The translations under genes and the position numbers were made by a program. A DNA stretch of 35,693 nucleotides from contig CAMVUM010000008.1 in the NCBI GenBank assembly GCA_947170725.1, positions 71,466 to 107,158 on the forward strand, given 5' to 3'. The stretch is from an uncultured Prevotella sp. (GTDB lineage Bacteria > Bacteroidota > Bacteroidia > Bacteroidales > Bacteroidaceae). The notes beneath the pieces were generated by a model. It was not told the DNA's origin and ran no database searches. It saw only the letters and a program-made list of their open reading frames with translations. Within the stretch, counting starts at the first letter, position 1, and every line of letters begins with the position of its first letter. This document shows positions 9,317 to 16,194 of this stretch, piece by piece.

Positions 9317-11371
9317 TTATTTTATAAGTTCGATTGAACGTTTCAGGAAGGCGTCCAGTGACGCGCCTTTCAGCATGCCGTTCTGCAGCAGTGCGAGGTC
9401 GATGAGTTGATGAACGATGCTGTTGCCCTTAGCATAGTCAGCGAGAACAGTCTTCTTCTTGTCACGCTGCTCATTGACAGCTTTCTCTGTGTTCTGCAGG
9501 TCGTCCTTCTCCTCCTGTGAGATTTCCTCCAACTTCTTTCCGTTCTGCGACTGGCGAAGTGCGGCCAGACGGGCCTCCTGTCCCTTGATTTCGCTTACGA
9601 TTGGTTTCAGGGCGTCGGCAGTGCCGGCCTTGCAGTCCTCCAAAACCTTCTTGATGAGTGCGTGGTCGCTATTGAGCACGAGGCTATAGCTGTCAGGCAT
9701 CTGTGCATAGAAGCTCATACCGGCCTGATAGCGGCTCATGTCCTTCATGCGGCGCATATACTCGCTTTGTGTTATGGTCACGGGCGAAGCCTTTTCACCG
9801 AGACTCTGGACCTCAACATAGAAATCAACCTTTTCGATGGCTGGAATCTGAGAGCGGAATACAGATGACAGATTGTCACTCTCTTCCTCACCCAATTCGT
9901 TCTTCTTCATGTCTTCCTTGACAATCAGGCGGTCTATGATGTCGCTGTCAACACGTGTGAAGCGGCTCTTCTCAAATTTCTGCTCCAGCATCGAAATTAC
10001 CGGAACGTCAAGCTGTCCGTCAAGCAACAGAACGCTGTAGCCCTTCTCCTTGGCTGCCTCGATGTAGCTGTATTGGTCTTCCTTAGCCGTGGCATACAGA
10101 TAGATGAGCTGTCCGTCCTTGTCGGTCTGGTTGTCCTTGATAAGCGTCTTGTATTCCTCAAAAGTGAAAAACTTGCCTTCCGTATCCTTCATCAGGGTAA
10201 AATCCTTGGCACGGTCGTAGAAGCTCTCTTCGCTCAGCATGCCGTAGTTGATGAAGAGTTTGAGGTCATCCCACTTCTCCTCATATCCTTTGCGGTCTTC
10301 CTTGAATATGCTCTGAAGACGGTCGCTGACCTTTTTGGTTATGTATGTTGAAATCTTTTTCACGTCGCGGTCGCTCTGGAGATAAGAACGGCTGACGTTC
10401 AGCGGAATGTCCGGAGAGTCGATGACACCATGGAGCAGTGTGAGGAACTCAGGAACGATGCCCTCAACCTGGTCTGTGACGAACACCTGATTGCAGTAGA
10501 GCTGGATCTTGTTGCGCTGGAGGTCGATATTGGACTTGATTCGAGGGAAATAGAGAATACCTGTAAGGTTGAACGGATAGTCTACGTTGAGGTGAATCCA
10601 GAACATGGGTTCGTCCTGCATGGGGTAGAGCGTCCGGTAGAATGACTTGTAGTCTTCGTCCTTGAGTGTGCTCGGAGCTTTGGTCCAGAGCGGCTCCACA
10701 TTATTTATAATATTATCTTCGTCGGTGTCAACCTGCTTTCCGTCTTTCCATTCCGTCTTCTTGCCGAAAGCTACCGGCACGGGGAGGAACTTGCAGTATT
10801 TGTTGAGCAGACCCTCAATCTTGTTCTTCTCCAGGAATTCTTTGCAGTCGTCGTCGACATAGAGGATGATGTCAGAGCCGCGGCTCTCCTTTTCTGCATC
10901 GTCAATCTCGTAGGCGGGGCTGCCGTCGCAGCTCCATTTCACGCCTTTGGCACCGTCTTTATAACTGCGTGTGACGATTTCCACCTTCTTGCTGACCATG
11001 AACGAAGAGTAGAAGCCGAGACCAAAGTGACCAATGATATTGTTTGCGTTGTCTTTGTATTTCTCCAGAAAGTCGTTGACACCGGAGAAAGCTATTTGAT
11101 TGATATATTTGTCGATTTCCTCCTCGGTCATACCAATGCCGTGGTCGCTGACGGTTATGGTTCCGGCCTTTTCATCGATGCTGACACGTACGGTCAGATC
11201 GCCCAGCTCGCCCTTGAACTCTCCCTTGTCGGCCAGAGTCTTCATTTTCTGTGTCGCGTCAACTGCGTTTGACACAATTTCGCGCAGGAAAATCTCATGA
11301 TCTGAGTATAAGAACTTTTTGATGACGGGGAAAATGTTCTCTGTCGTAACCCCGATATTACCTTTCTGCAT
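9317..11371 (-). CDS. htpG: Molecular chaperone HtpG (bacterial Hsp90)
   Basis: This is an ATP-dependent dimeric cytosolic chaperone of 684 residues, of the length seen in Bacteroidota. The GHKL ATPase fold at the N-terminus is complete: EIVSNAVDA (Glu31, Asn35, Asp38), DHGIGM (Asp76) and the lid/glycine loop GHFGLGFYSSF (from Gly114). The middle domain (roughly 230-480) contains LNVSRSYLQ with the Arg that contacts ATP phosphate in the family. The C-terminal dimerisation domain includes an Asp/Glu/Lys-rich stretch near 630-655. The start is the ATG at 11369-11371, preceded by a GATATTTG element. It converges on the phosphohexomutase gene, with two similar palindromes between them. Confidence 0.97.
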   Translation of the reverse strand: MQKGNIGVTTENIFPVIKKFLYSDHEIFLREIVSNAVDATQKMKTLADKGEFKGELGDLTVRVSIDEKAGTITVSDHGIGMTEEEIDKYINQIAFSGVNDFLEKYKDNANNIIGHFGLGFYSSFMVSKKVEIVTRSYKDGAKGVKWSCDGSPAYEIDDAEKESRGSDIILYVDDDCKEFLEKNKIEGLLNKYCKFLPVPVAFGKKTEWKDGKQVDTDEDNIINNVEPLWTKAPSTLKDEDYKSFYRTLYPMQDEPMFWIHLNVDYPFNLTGILYFPRIKSNIDLQRNKIQLYCNQVFVTDQVEGIVPEFLTLLHGVIDSPDIPLNVSRSYLQSDRDVKKISTYITKKVSDRLQSIFKEDRKGYEEKWDDLKLFINYGMLSEESFYDRAKDFTLMKDTEGKFFTFEEYKTLIKDNQTDKDGQLIYLYATAKEDQYSYIEAAKEKGYSVLLLDGQLDVPVISMLEQKFEKSRFTRVDSDIIDRLIVKEDMKKNELGEEESDNLSSVFRSQIPAIEKVDFYVEVQSLGEKASPVTITQSEYMRRMKDMSRYQAGMSFYAQMPDSYSLVLNSDHALIKKVLEDCKAGTADALKPIVSEIKGQEARLAALRQSQNGKKLEEISQEEKDDLQNTEKAVNEQRDKKKTVLADYAKGNSIVHQLIDLALLQNGMLKGASLDAFLKRSIELIK

Positions 11372-11409
11372 GATATTTTATTTTGGTTTTGATTCTATTT
11401 GTCGATAAG

Positions 11410-11417
11410 CAAATATC
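11410..11417 (-). promoter_or_regulatory. Possible -7 element for htpG
   Basis: The reverse strand reads GATATTTG, one mismatch from TAnnTTTG, about 39 bases upstream of the htpG ATG. I see no clear -33 element and no CIRCE-type inverted repeat. Confidence 0.35.
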
Positions 11418-11749
11418 ATGCCAGAATTGATTGAAGACAGGAGGATTCAAGGTGTAAAAGGAAGTAAAGGAACTCTCGTTTTACAATCGGTCAAAGACCG
11501 CGCGAAGTCGATAGCCTACATAATGGTAAATTTGGAAATTATGCTTCTTTTATTTGAAATATCCATTGCCTAAAAACTCACCCTTTATGTTAGATGCCGT
11601 TTTTAGTTTCCGAGCGACTACAGGGAGCGACAACTCCGTTGGCTCCTACAACCCTTAAATGAGAGTGTTCATTTTGTTATTTAGGGATGATTTTTTGTTT
11701 TGGCGGCGTTTTTTTTATACCTGTATTCTATTTTCTCGGAGATAAATAT

Positions 11750-11757
11750 TAACTTTG
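11750..11757 (+). promoter_or_regulatory. Putative -7 element for the ECF sigma factor gene
   Basis: TAACTTTG is an exact match to TAnnTTTG, 31 bases before the ATG at 11789. A TTTG at the expected upstream distance is not present. Confidence 0.5.
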
Positions 11758-11788
11758 CCTTAGAAAAACTAAAAACCGCTATAAATCT

Positions 11789-12313
11789 ATGATGACGGAA
11801 TCTGAAGTTTCAAAGAAGTTGGTAACAGACTTCTATTCTCAGCATGCAGACGAAGTGAAATCATTCGTTGCAAAGCGTCTCGGTTATTCGCATGAGAGCG
11901 AAGATCTTGTGCAGAATATCTTTCTGAAGTTGCTTGAATCAGACAAGATGATTTCCCCCGTCACCCTCCCATGTCTCATATATACGATGGCTCGCAATAT
12001 GATATCCGACTACTGGAGACACCATTCTTCTGTAAGCGAATACGAACATTATATAAAAACGACATATAGTATTTATACGGAGCGTGCAGAGATACGCTCT
12101 GTCTATTCATCTATCGAGCTTAATGACATCCTGGAGCGTGGCATAGCGCGTCTAACAGACCGTCAGCGTCATATCTACCGTATGAATGTCATAGATGGAA
12201 TGCAGGTGTCTGAGATATCGGAACGTCTTCAGGAAAACTACAAGAGTGTCGAGAATAGGCTTGGAGCTGCCAGAAAGGTTGTCCGGCAGTATGTCAGAAA
12301 GATGTTGGCTTGA
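11789..12313 (+). CDS. RNA polymerase sigma-70 family factor, ECF type
   Basis: This 174-residue protein has the two-domain layout of an extracytoplasmic-function sigma factor. Region 2 spans ~12-80, with the core-binding segment YSHESEDLVQNIFLKLLES and the promoter-melting part IYTMARNMISDYWRHH. A ~40-residue linker leads to region 4 (~118-172), where LTDRQRHIYRMNVIDGMQ is followed by the helix-turn-helix VSEISERLQENYKSVENRL. Two ATGs are adjacent (11789 and 11792), and either could be the start. No FecR-like anti-sigma factor or TonB receptor lies next to it: the upstream neighbour is divergent htpG and the downstream one is map. Its regulator and targets are therefore not visible here. The family is confident; the physiological role is unknown. 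Confidence 0.88.
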   Translation: MMTESEVSKKLVTDFYSQHADEVKSFVAKRLGYSHESEDLVQNIFLKLLESDKMISPVTLPCLIYTMARNMISDYWRHHSSVSEYEHYIKTTYSIYTERAEIRSVYSSIELNDILERGIARLTDRQRHIYRMNVIDGMQVSEISERLQENYKSVENRLGAARKVVRQYVRKMLA

Positions 12314-12351
12314 GCCGGAATAGACATTCCGACGGCAATTTTGGGGTATAA

Positions 12352-12385
12352 TTGGCTGTTATTTAATGGAAAAGTTGTACTTTTG
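12352..12385 (+). promoter_or_regulatory. Putative promoter of the map operon
   Basis: TACTTTTG at 12378-12385 matches the -7 consensus. TTGG at 12352-12355 is a partial -33 with a 22-base spacer. Initiation near 12391 leaves only ~20 bases of leader before the map ATG. Confidence 0.5.
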
Positions 12386-12410
12386 CAACGTTTAATATGC
12401 ACAGGCAATT

Positions 12411-13271
12411 ATGTTTAAGAAAAAGAAAAGGTGGCATGCCATATCCGGACAGGAACTCACGGAAATGGACAAGCGCGTTATGTATTGGGAGAACAAAGGT
12501 AAGCTCGTGCCTACCCGCGACTTGATCAAGACCCCCGAACAGATAGAAGGAATCCGCAAGAGCGGAATCGTAAACACAGGCGTGCTCGATGAAGTGGCTC
12601 GGCAGATTCATGCCGGCATGAGTACGCTTGAAATAGACAAGATTTGCTATGACTATTGCGTGGCTCACGGAGCCGTGCCCGCATGTCTTGACTATGAAGG
12701 TTTTCCGAAGAGCGTATGCACGAGCATTAACGAAGTGGTCTGCCACGGAATTCCCAAGGAAGAAGATATACTGGAGGAGGGCGACATCATCAATGTCGAC
12801 TTCACTACCATTCTTGACGGCTATTATGCCGATGCCTCGCGTATGTTCATCATCGGAAAGACAACTCCGGAGAAAGAACAGCTGGCGCGCGTGGCCCGTG
12901 AGTGTTTGGAAATAGGAGCCGAGGCGGCCAAACCCTATAGCTTTGTGGGTGACATTGGTCATGCCATACAGAAGCATGCGGAGAAATACCATTACGGCGT
13001 GGTGCGAGACTTGTGTGGTCATGGCGTCGGATTGAAGTTTCACGAAGACCCTGAGGTTGCTCATTTCGGTCATCGTGGTACAGGAATGTTACTTGTGCCA
13101 GGCATGGTCTTCACCATAGAACCTATGATAAATATGGGCACGTGGAAAGTCTTCATTGACGCTGATGATAAATACGGTTGGGAAGTAATCACTGGTGATG
13201 AACTGCCCAGCGCCCAGTGGGAGCATACGTTCCTCATGACAGAACACGGCGTAGAGATACTGACACACTGA
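12411..13271 (+). CDS. map: Methionine aminopeptidase, type I
   Basis: This cytosolic dimetal enzyme removes the initiator methionine from new proteins. The 286-residue pita-bread fold carries all five metal ligands: Asp130 (INVDFTT), Asp141 (YYADASRMF), His204 (GHGVG), Glu237 (FTIEPMI) and Glu271 (QWEHTF). The substrate-contacting His112 lies in VCHGIP. Compared with the ~264-residue E. coli enzyme there is an extra ~33 residues at the N-terminus, beginning with a basic run (MFKKKKRWHA). This extension is probably normal for the group. tsaD follows after 19 bases and pncC after that, so the three are likely one operon. Confidence 0.96.
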   Translation: MFKKKKRWHAISGQELTEMDKRVMYWENKGKLVPTRDLIKTPEQIEGIRKSGIVNTGVLDEVARQIHAGMSTLEIDKICYDYCVAHGAVPACLDYEGFPKSVCTSINEVVCHGIPKEEDILEEGDIINVDFTTILDGYYADASRMFIIGKTTPEKEQLARVARECLEIGAEAAKPYSFVGDIGHAIQKHAEKYHYGVVRDLCGHGVGLKFHEDPEVAHFGHRGTGMLLVPGMVFTIEPMINMGTWKVFIDADDKYGWEVITGDELPSAQWEHTFLMTEHGVEILTH

Positions 13272-13290
13272 CATACGTAGAAAGGATGCT

Positions 13291-14322
13291 ATGGAGAATA
13301 AGGATATATATATATTAGGTATAGAGAGCAGCTGTGACGACACTTCGGCGGCAGTATTGCGCAATGGTGTTCTGTTAAGCAATGTTACAGCCGGTCAGGA
13401 TGTTCACATGGCCTATGGCGGTGTTGTTCCCGAGCTGGCTTCGCGGGCCCATCAGCAGAATGTCGTGCCCGTTGTCGACCAGGCCCTGAAGCGCGCAGGT
13501 GTCACCCGTGAACAGCTGTCGGCCATTGCCTTCACGCGCGGTCCCGGTCTGATGGGTTCGTTGCTCGTAGGGGTGAGTTTTGCCAAGGGGCTCGCTCGTT
13601 CGCTGAACATCCCGATGATTGACGTCAACCATCTTCAAGGTCACGTTATGGCCCATTTCATAAAGGAGAGCGACGACGATATGTCAGCTCCGCCGATGCC
13701 GTTCCTCTGTCTGCTGGTGAGTGGCGGAAATTCCCAGATAGTGCGTGTCAACGCCTACAACGATATGGAAGTGCTCGGCCAAACTATTGACGACGCCGCA
13801 GGCGAGGCTATCGACAAGTGTTCCAAAGTCATGGGATTGGGCTATCCCGGTGGTCCAATCATCGACCGTTTGGCCCGTCAGGGCAATCCCCTGGCCTATA
13901 AGTTTGCCGAACCCCATATCCCTGGACTTGACTACAGTTTCAGCGGCCTGAAGACCTCGTTTCTCTATTCGTTGCGCGATTGGGTAGCGGAAGAACCGGA
14001 CTTCATCGAACGCCACAAGGAAGACATTGCAGCAAGTCTGGAACACACGATTGTCAGCATCCTGATGGGTAAGTTACGCAAGGCTGTCAAACAAACCGGC
14101 ATAAAGCATGTGGCCGTTGCCGGAGGTGTCAGTGCCAACAATGGTCTGCGCAACGCCTTTCATGACCATGCCCGCCGTTACGGCTGGACGATATATATAC
14201 CTAAATTCAGCTATACGACGGACAATGCGGCTATGATCGGTATTACCGGTTATTATAAGTATCTTGACGGCGATTTCTGTACGATAGACAAGCCGGCATT
14301 TTCTAAAGTAACATTTAAATAA
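13291..14322 (+). CDS. tsaD: tRNA N6-adenosine threonylcarbamoyltransferase TsaD
   Basis: This is the catalytic subunit that transfers the threonylcarbamoyl group to A37 of ANN-decoding tRNAs (t6A), working with TsaB, TsaC and TsaE. Its 343 residues are of standard length. The ASKHA-fold start LGIESSCDDTSAAV (~9-22) and metal-binding His114 and His118 in NHLQGHVMAH are present. So are the nucleotide-binding segments LVSGGNSQIV and GVSANNGLR, and the C-terminal motif YTTDNAAMIG, whose Asp is the third metal ligand in the family. It sits 19 bases after map and 11 bases before pncC. TsaB and TsaE are not in this window. Confidence 0.97.
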   Translation: MENKDIYILGIESSCDDTSAAVLRNGVLLSNVTAGQDVHMAYGGVVPELASRAHQQNVVPVVDQALKRAGVTREQLSAIAFTRGPGLMGSLLVGVSFAKGLARSLNIPMIDVNHLQGHVMAHFIKESDDDMSAPPMPFLCLLVSGGNSQIVRVNAYNDMEVLGQTIDDAAGEAIDKCSKVMGLGYPGGPIIDRLARQGNPLAYKFAEPHIPGLDYSFSGLKTSFLYSLRDWVAEEPDFIERHKEDIAASLEHTIVSILMGKLRKAVKQTGIKHVAVAGGVSANNGLRNAFHDHARRYGWTIYIPKFSYTTDNAAMIGITGYYKYLDGDFCTIDKPAFSKVTFK

Positions 14323-14333
14323 CAAAAAGCGAT

Positions 14334-14852
14334 ATGGATTTTGAAAGTAAGATAATAAGCAGGGAAATCAATTTGCTGCTTTGGGAGCAGGAAAAGACAT
14401 TGGGAACAGCGGAAAGCTGTACCGGAGGCCGCGTTGCAGAGGCGATAATTTCTGTGCCCGGAGCTTCAAAATATTTCAAGGGAGGCGTCATCTCATATAC
14501 AAACGATGTGAAAGAAAGCGTGCTTGGCGTTAACCGTGAGGTGCTTGATGAGAAGACGGCTGTCTGTGAAGAGGTTGCTGTGGCTATGGTAAAGGGAGCC
14601 TGTAAAGTCCTTTCTACCGATTATGCTATTTCCGTAACAGGTTTCGCAGGCCCTGGTGGCGGTACAAAAGAAATTCCTGTCGGCACAATCTGGATTGCGT
14701 GTGGCTCTCCTGACCGCGTTGTGACTCTGAAAATGGAAGAAGATCACGGTCGCGACATCAATCTGTCGATAGCAACCAACAAGGCAATGCAGATGTTTCT
14801 TGATTTCCTGAAAGATGAGGTCGAAGAGGCCGAAGCTGAAGAAACAAAATAG
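14334..14852 (+). CDS. pncC: Nicotinamide-nucleotide amidohydrolase PncC (CinA C-terminal domain family)
   Basis: This is a stand-alone 172-residue CinA C-terminal domain, the family that deamidates nicotinamide mononucleotide to recycle NAD breakdown products. The signature TAESCTGGRVAEAI holds the nucleophile-region Ser and lies at ~25-38. The conserved stretches KGGVISYTNDVK and GFAGPGGGTKEIPVG follow. The N-terminal MoCF-like domain of full-length CinA is absent, which is a common state and not a truncation. The C-terminus is a Glu-rich tail (DEVEEAEAEETK). It is the last gene of the map-tsaD-pncC run, and a new promoter begins 70 bases downstream. Confidence 0.9.
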   Translation: MDFESKIISREINLLLWEQEKTLGTAESCTGGRVAEAIISVPGASKYFKGGVISYTNDVKESVLGVNREVLDEKTAVCEEVAVAMVKGACKVLSTDYAISVTGFAGPGGGTKEIPVGTIWIACGSPDRVVTLKMEEDHGRDINLSIATNKAMQMFLDFLKDEVEEAEAEETK

Positions 14853-14921
14853 GCAGATAACGTCTTATGGCTCAGATAATACAAAATAATTCTTAAAATA
14901 TTAATTCTTTATTATAAATAT

Positions 14922-14952
14922 TTTGCTTATCTGAAAAAAAAGACTAACTTTG
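14922..14952 (+). promoter_or_regulatory. Promoter of the rpmB-rpmG operon
   Basis: TTTG (14922-14925), a 19-base spacer and TAACTTTG (14945-14952) form an exact Bacteroidota promoter. Initiation near 14958 gives a ~44 base leader before rpmB. Confidence 0.8.
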
Positions 14953-15001
14953 CACCCTGTTTGGAATAAGTTACTAAAAAGGAAACAAAAATCAGATAGA
15001 A

Positions 15002-15265
15002 ATGTCGAAGATTTGTCAGATTACCGGAAAGAAGGCACAGATAGGTTGTAATGTGTCTCACTCAAAGCACCGTACAAAGCGTAGCTTTGATGTAAACCTT
15101 TTCAGCAAGAAGTTCTACTATGTAGAGGAAGGTTGCTGGATTAGCTTGAAGATCAGCGCTGCTGGTCTGCGTATGATTAATAAGGTAGGTCTTGATGCTG
15201 CTCTGAAGCAGGCTGTTGCTAAGGGATATTGCGAGTGGAAAGACATTAAAGTGATAGGAGACTAA
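15002..15265 (+). CDS. rpmB: Large ribosomal subunit protein bL28
   Basis: This 87-residue basic protein starts [15 protein letters not shown], the bL28 signature in which Cys and Gly-Lys-Lys precede a conserved SHSKHRTKR segment. The downstream core [19 protein letters not shown] fits bL28 of Bacteroidota. It is a structural protein of the 50S subunit. It is the first gene of a three-gene operon with rpmG (5-base gap) and a DUF4295 gene. Confidence 0.96.
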   Translation: MSKICQITGKKAQIGCNVSHSKHRTKRSFDVNLFSKKFYYVEEGCWISLKISAAGLRMINKVGLDAALKQAVAKGYCEWKDIKVIGD

Positions 15266-15270
15266 TAACG

Positions 15271-15459
15271 ATGGCAAAGAAAGCTAAAGGCAATAGAGTG
15301 CAGGTTATTCTGGAGTGCACTGAAATCAAGAACAGTGGCATGCCCGGCACAAGCCGTTATGTTACTACCAAGAACCGCAAGAATACTCCTGAGCGTATGG
15401 AGCTCATGAAGTATAACCCGATTCTTAAGAAGATGACACTTCACAAGGAAATTAAATAA
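15271..15459 (+). CDS. rpmG: Large ribosomal subunit protein bL33
   Basis: This 62-residue protein contains [32 protein letters not shown] and the terminal [16 protein letters not shown], the classic bL33 layout. It has a single Cys and lacks the four-Cys zinc ribbon, so it is a zinc-free (C-minus) form. It lies 5 bases after rpmB and 24 bases before the DUF4295 gene. Confidence 0.96.
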   Translation: MAKKAKGNRVQVILECTEIKNSGMPGTSRYVTTKNRKNTPERMELMKYNPILKKMTLHKEIK

Positions 15460-15483
15460 TCACTTATTAATAGCACTTAAGAC

Positions 15484-15642
15484 ATGGCAAAGAAAACCGT
15501 CGCTACCCTCCATGAAGGTTCAAAGGATGGACGCGCTTACTCAAAAGTCATCAAGATGGTGAAGAGCCCCAAGACTGGTGCTTACATCTTTGATGAGCAG
15601 ATGGTTCCTAACGAGGCTGTTAAGGACTTCTTCAAGAACTAA
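15484..15642 (+). CDS. DUF4295 small basic protein
   Basis: This 52-residue frame, translated by hand, begins MAKKTVATLHEGSKDG, continues AYSKVIKMVKSPKTG, and ends with PNEAVKDFFKN and a TAA stop. It matches the DUF4295 family, a Bacteroidota-restricted small protein that regularly follows rpmG. Its Lys-rich composition and its position in a ribosomal operon suggest that it binds the ribosome. A Bacteroidota-specific large-subunit protein has been reported, and this family is a plausible match, but I cannot confirm that here. It is the last gene before a strong terminator. Confidence 0.9.
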   Translation: MAKKTVATLHEGSKDGRAYSKVIKMVKSPKTGAYIFDEQMVPNEAVKDFFKN

Positions 15643-15664
15643 AATAAATTAATCTCTTTATATT

Positions 15665-15697
15665 AAAAAGCCGCAACATCATCGTTGCGGCTTTTTT
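15665..15697 (+). terminator. Rho-independent terminator of the rpmB operon
   Basis: AAAAAGCCGCAAC and GTTGCGGCTTTTTT form a perfect stem around a short CATCATC-like loop, followed by six T. It starts 22 bases after the DUF4295 stop. Confidence 0.93.
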
Positions 15698-16075
15698 GTC
15701 TCTACTATGTTGTTCTGCATCACCCTCGTCATAAAATTCTAATCATGTTTCGTTGGCCCTCCAGGGCGCACCTATACTCATCGTTCACTTTTTTATCCAA
15801 TATTGAGCACTCGGCTTGTAGGTGCATATTTTTCGCTGCGCTCAACAACTCATATTGCCTTCGTCCACAATCAAAATATTCAATATCAATATGTTGTTTG
15901 CGTACAAAGACGATGTTCCTATTCGTGGAGGAGCATGCTTCATCTATTTTCGGGTGGACATATCTCACACCAAACACCAAATGGCAGAGGAGTCTTATTA
16001 TATTTCTATAAATAGCGTTTTGCAATGGCGCGTTTGTTGAAAATATTTGTAATATAAAAAATGCGAACGCGGTTT
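15698..16075. other. Region without a recognisable gene
   Basis: About 380 bases lie between the rpmB-operon terminator and the LRR-operon promoter. Overlapping frames of 70-108 codons are open on both strands. On the reverse strand one reads RKQHIDIEYFDCGRRQYELL, but it has no start context, promoter or family resemblance that I recognise. The simultaneous openness of several frames and odd codon use point to a decayed or non-coding insert. Left unassigned. Confidence 0.4.
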
Positions 16076-16107
16076 TTTGTTGTTATAATTTAAAATGCTT
16101 ATCTTTG
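16076..16107 (+). promoter_or_regulatory. Promoter of the LRR/cohesin/dockerin operon
   Basis: TTTG (16076-16079), a 20-base spacer and TATCTTTG (16100-16107) match the Bacteroidota consensus exactly. Initiation near 16113 leaves an AT-rich leader of ~80 bases before the ATG at 16195. Confidence 0.78.
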
Positions 16108-16194
16108 CTACGGAATGTAAAGTATAGTTTGTCAATGTGACTCTATATCATGCAAATTGATGAATAACAATAAATTAAAAGTAAATATAACATT

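Larger units (their letters stand above)
11372..11788. other. Intergenic region between htpG and the sigma factor gene
   Basis: These ~415 bases lie between divergent genes and contain no convincing reading frame. Visible features are the two -7 elements and a compact hairpin at 11624-11646 (GGAGC/GCTCC arms with an inner CAAC/GTTG stem and a TCC loop). The function of the hairpin is unknown. Confidence 0.5.

Noticed and set aside
11624..11646. Hairpin GGAGC/GCTCC as a third copy of the inverted-repeat family
   Set aside because: It shares only the short string CTCCGTTGG with copy B and lacks the GCCGTAAGG ends.
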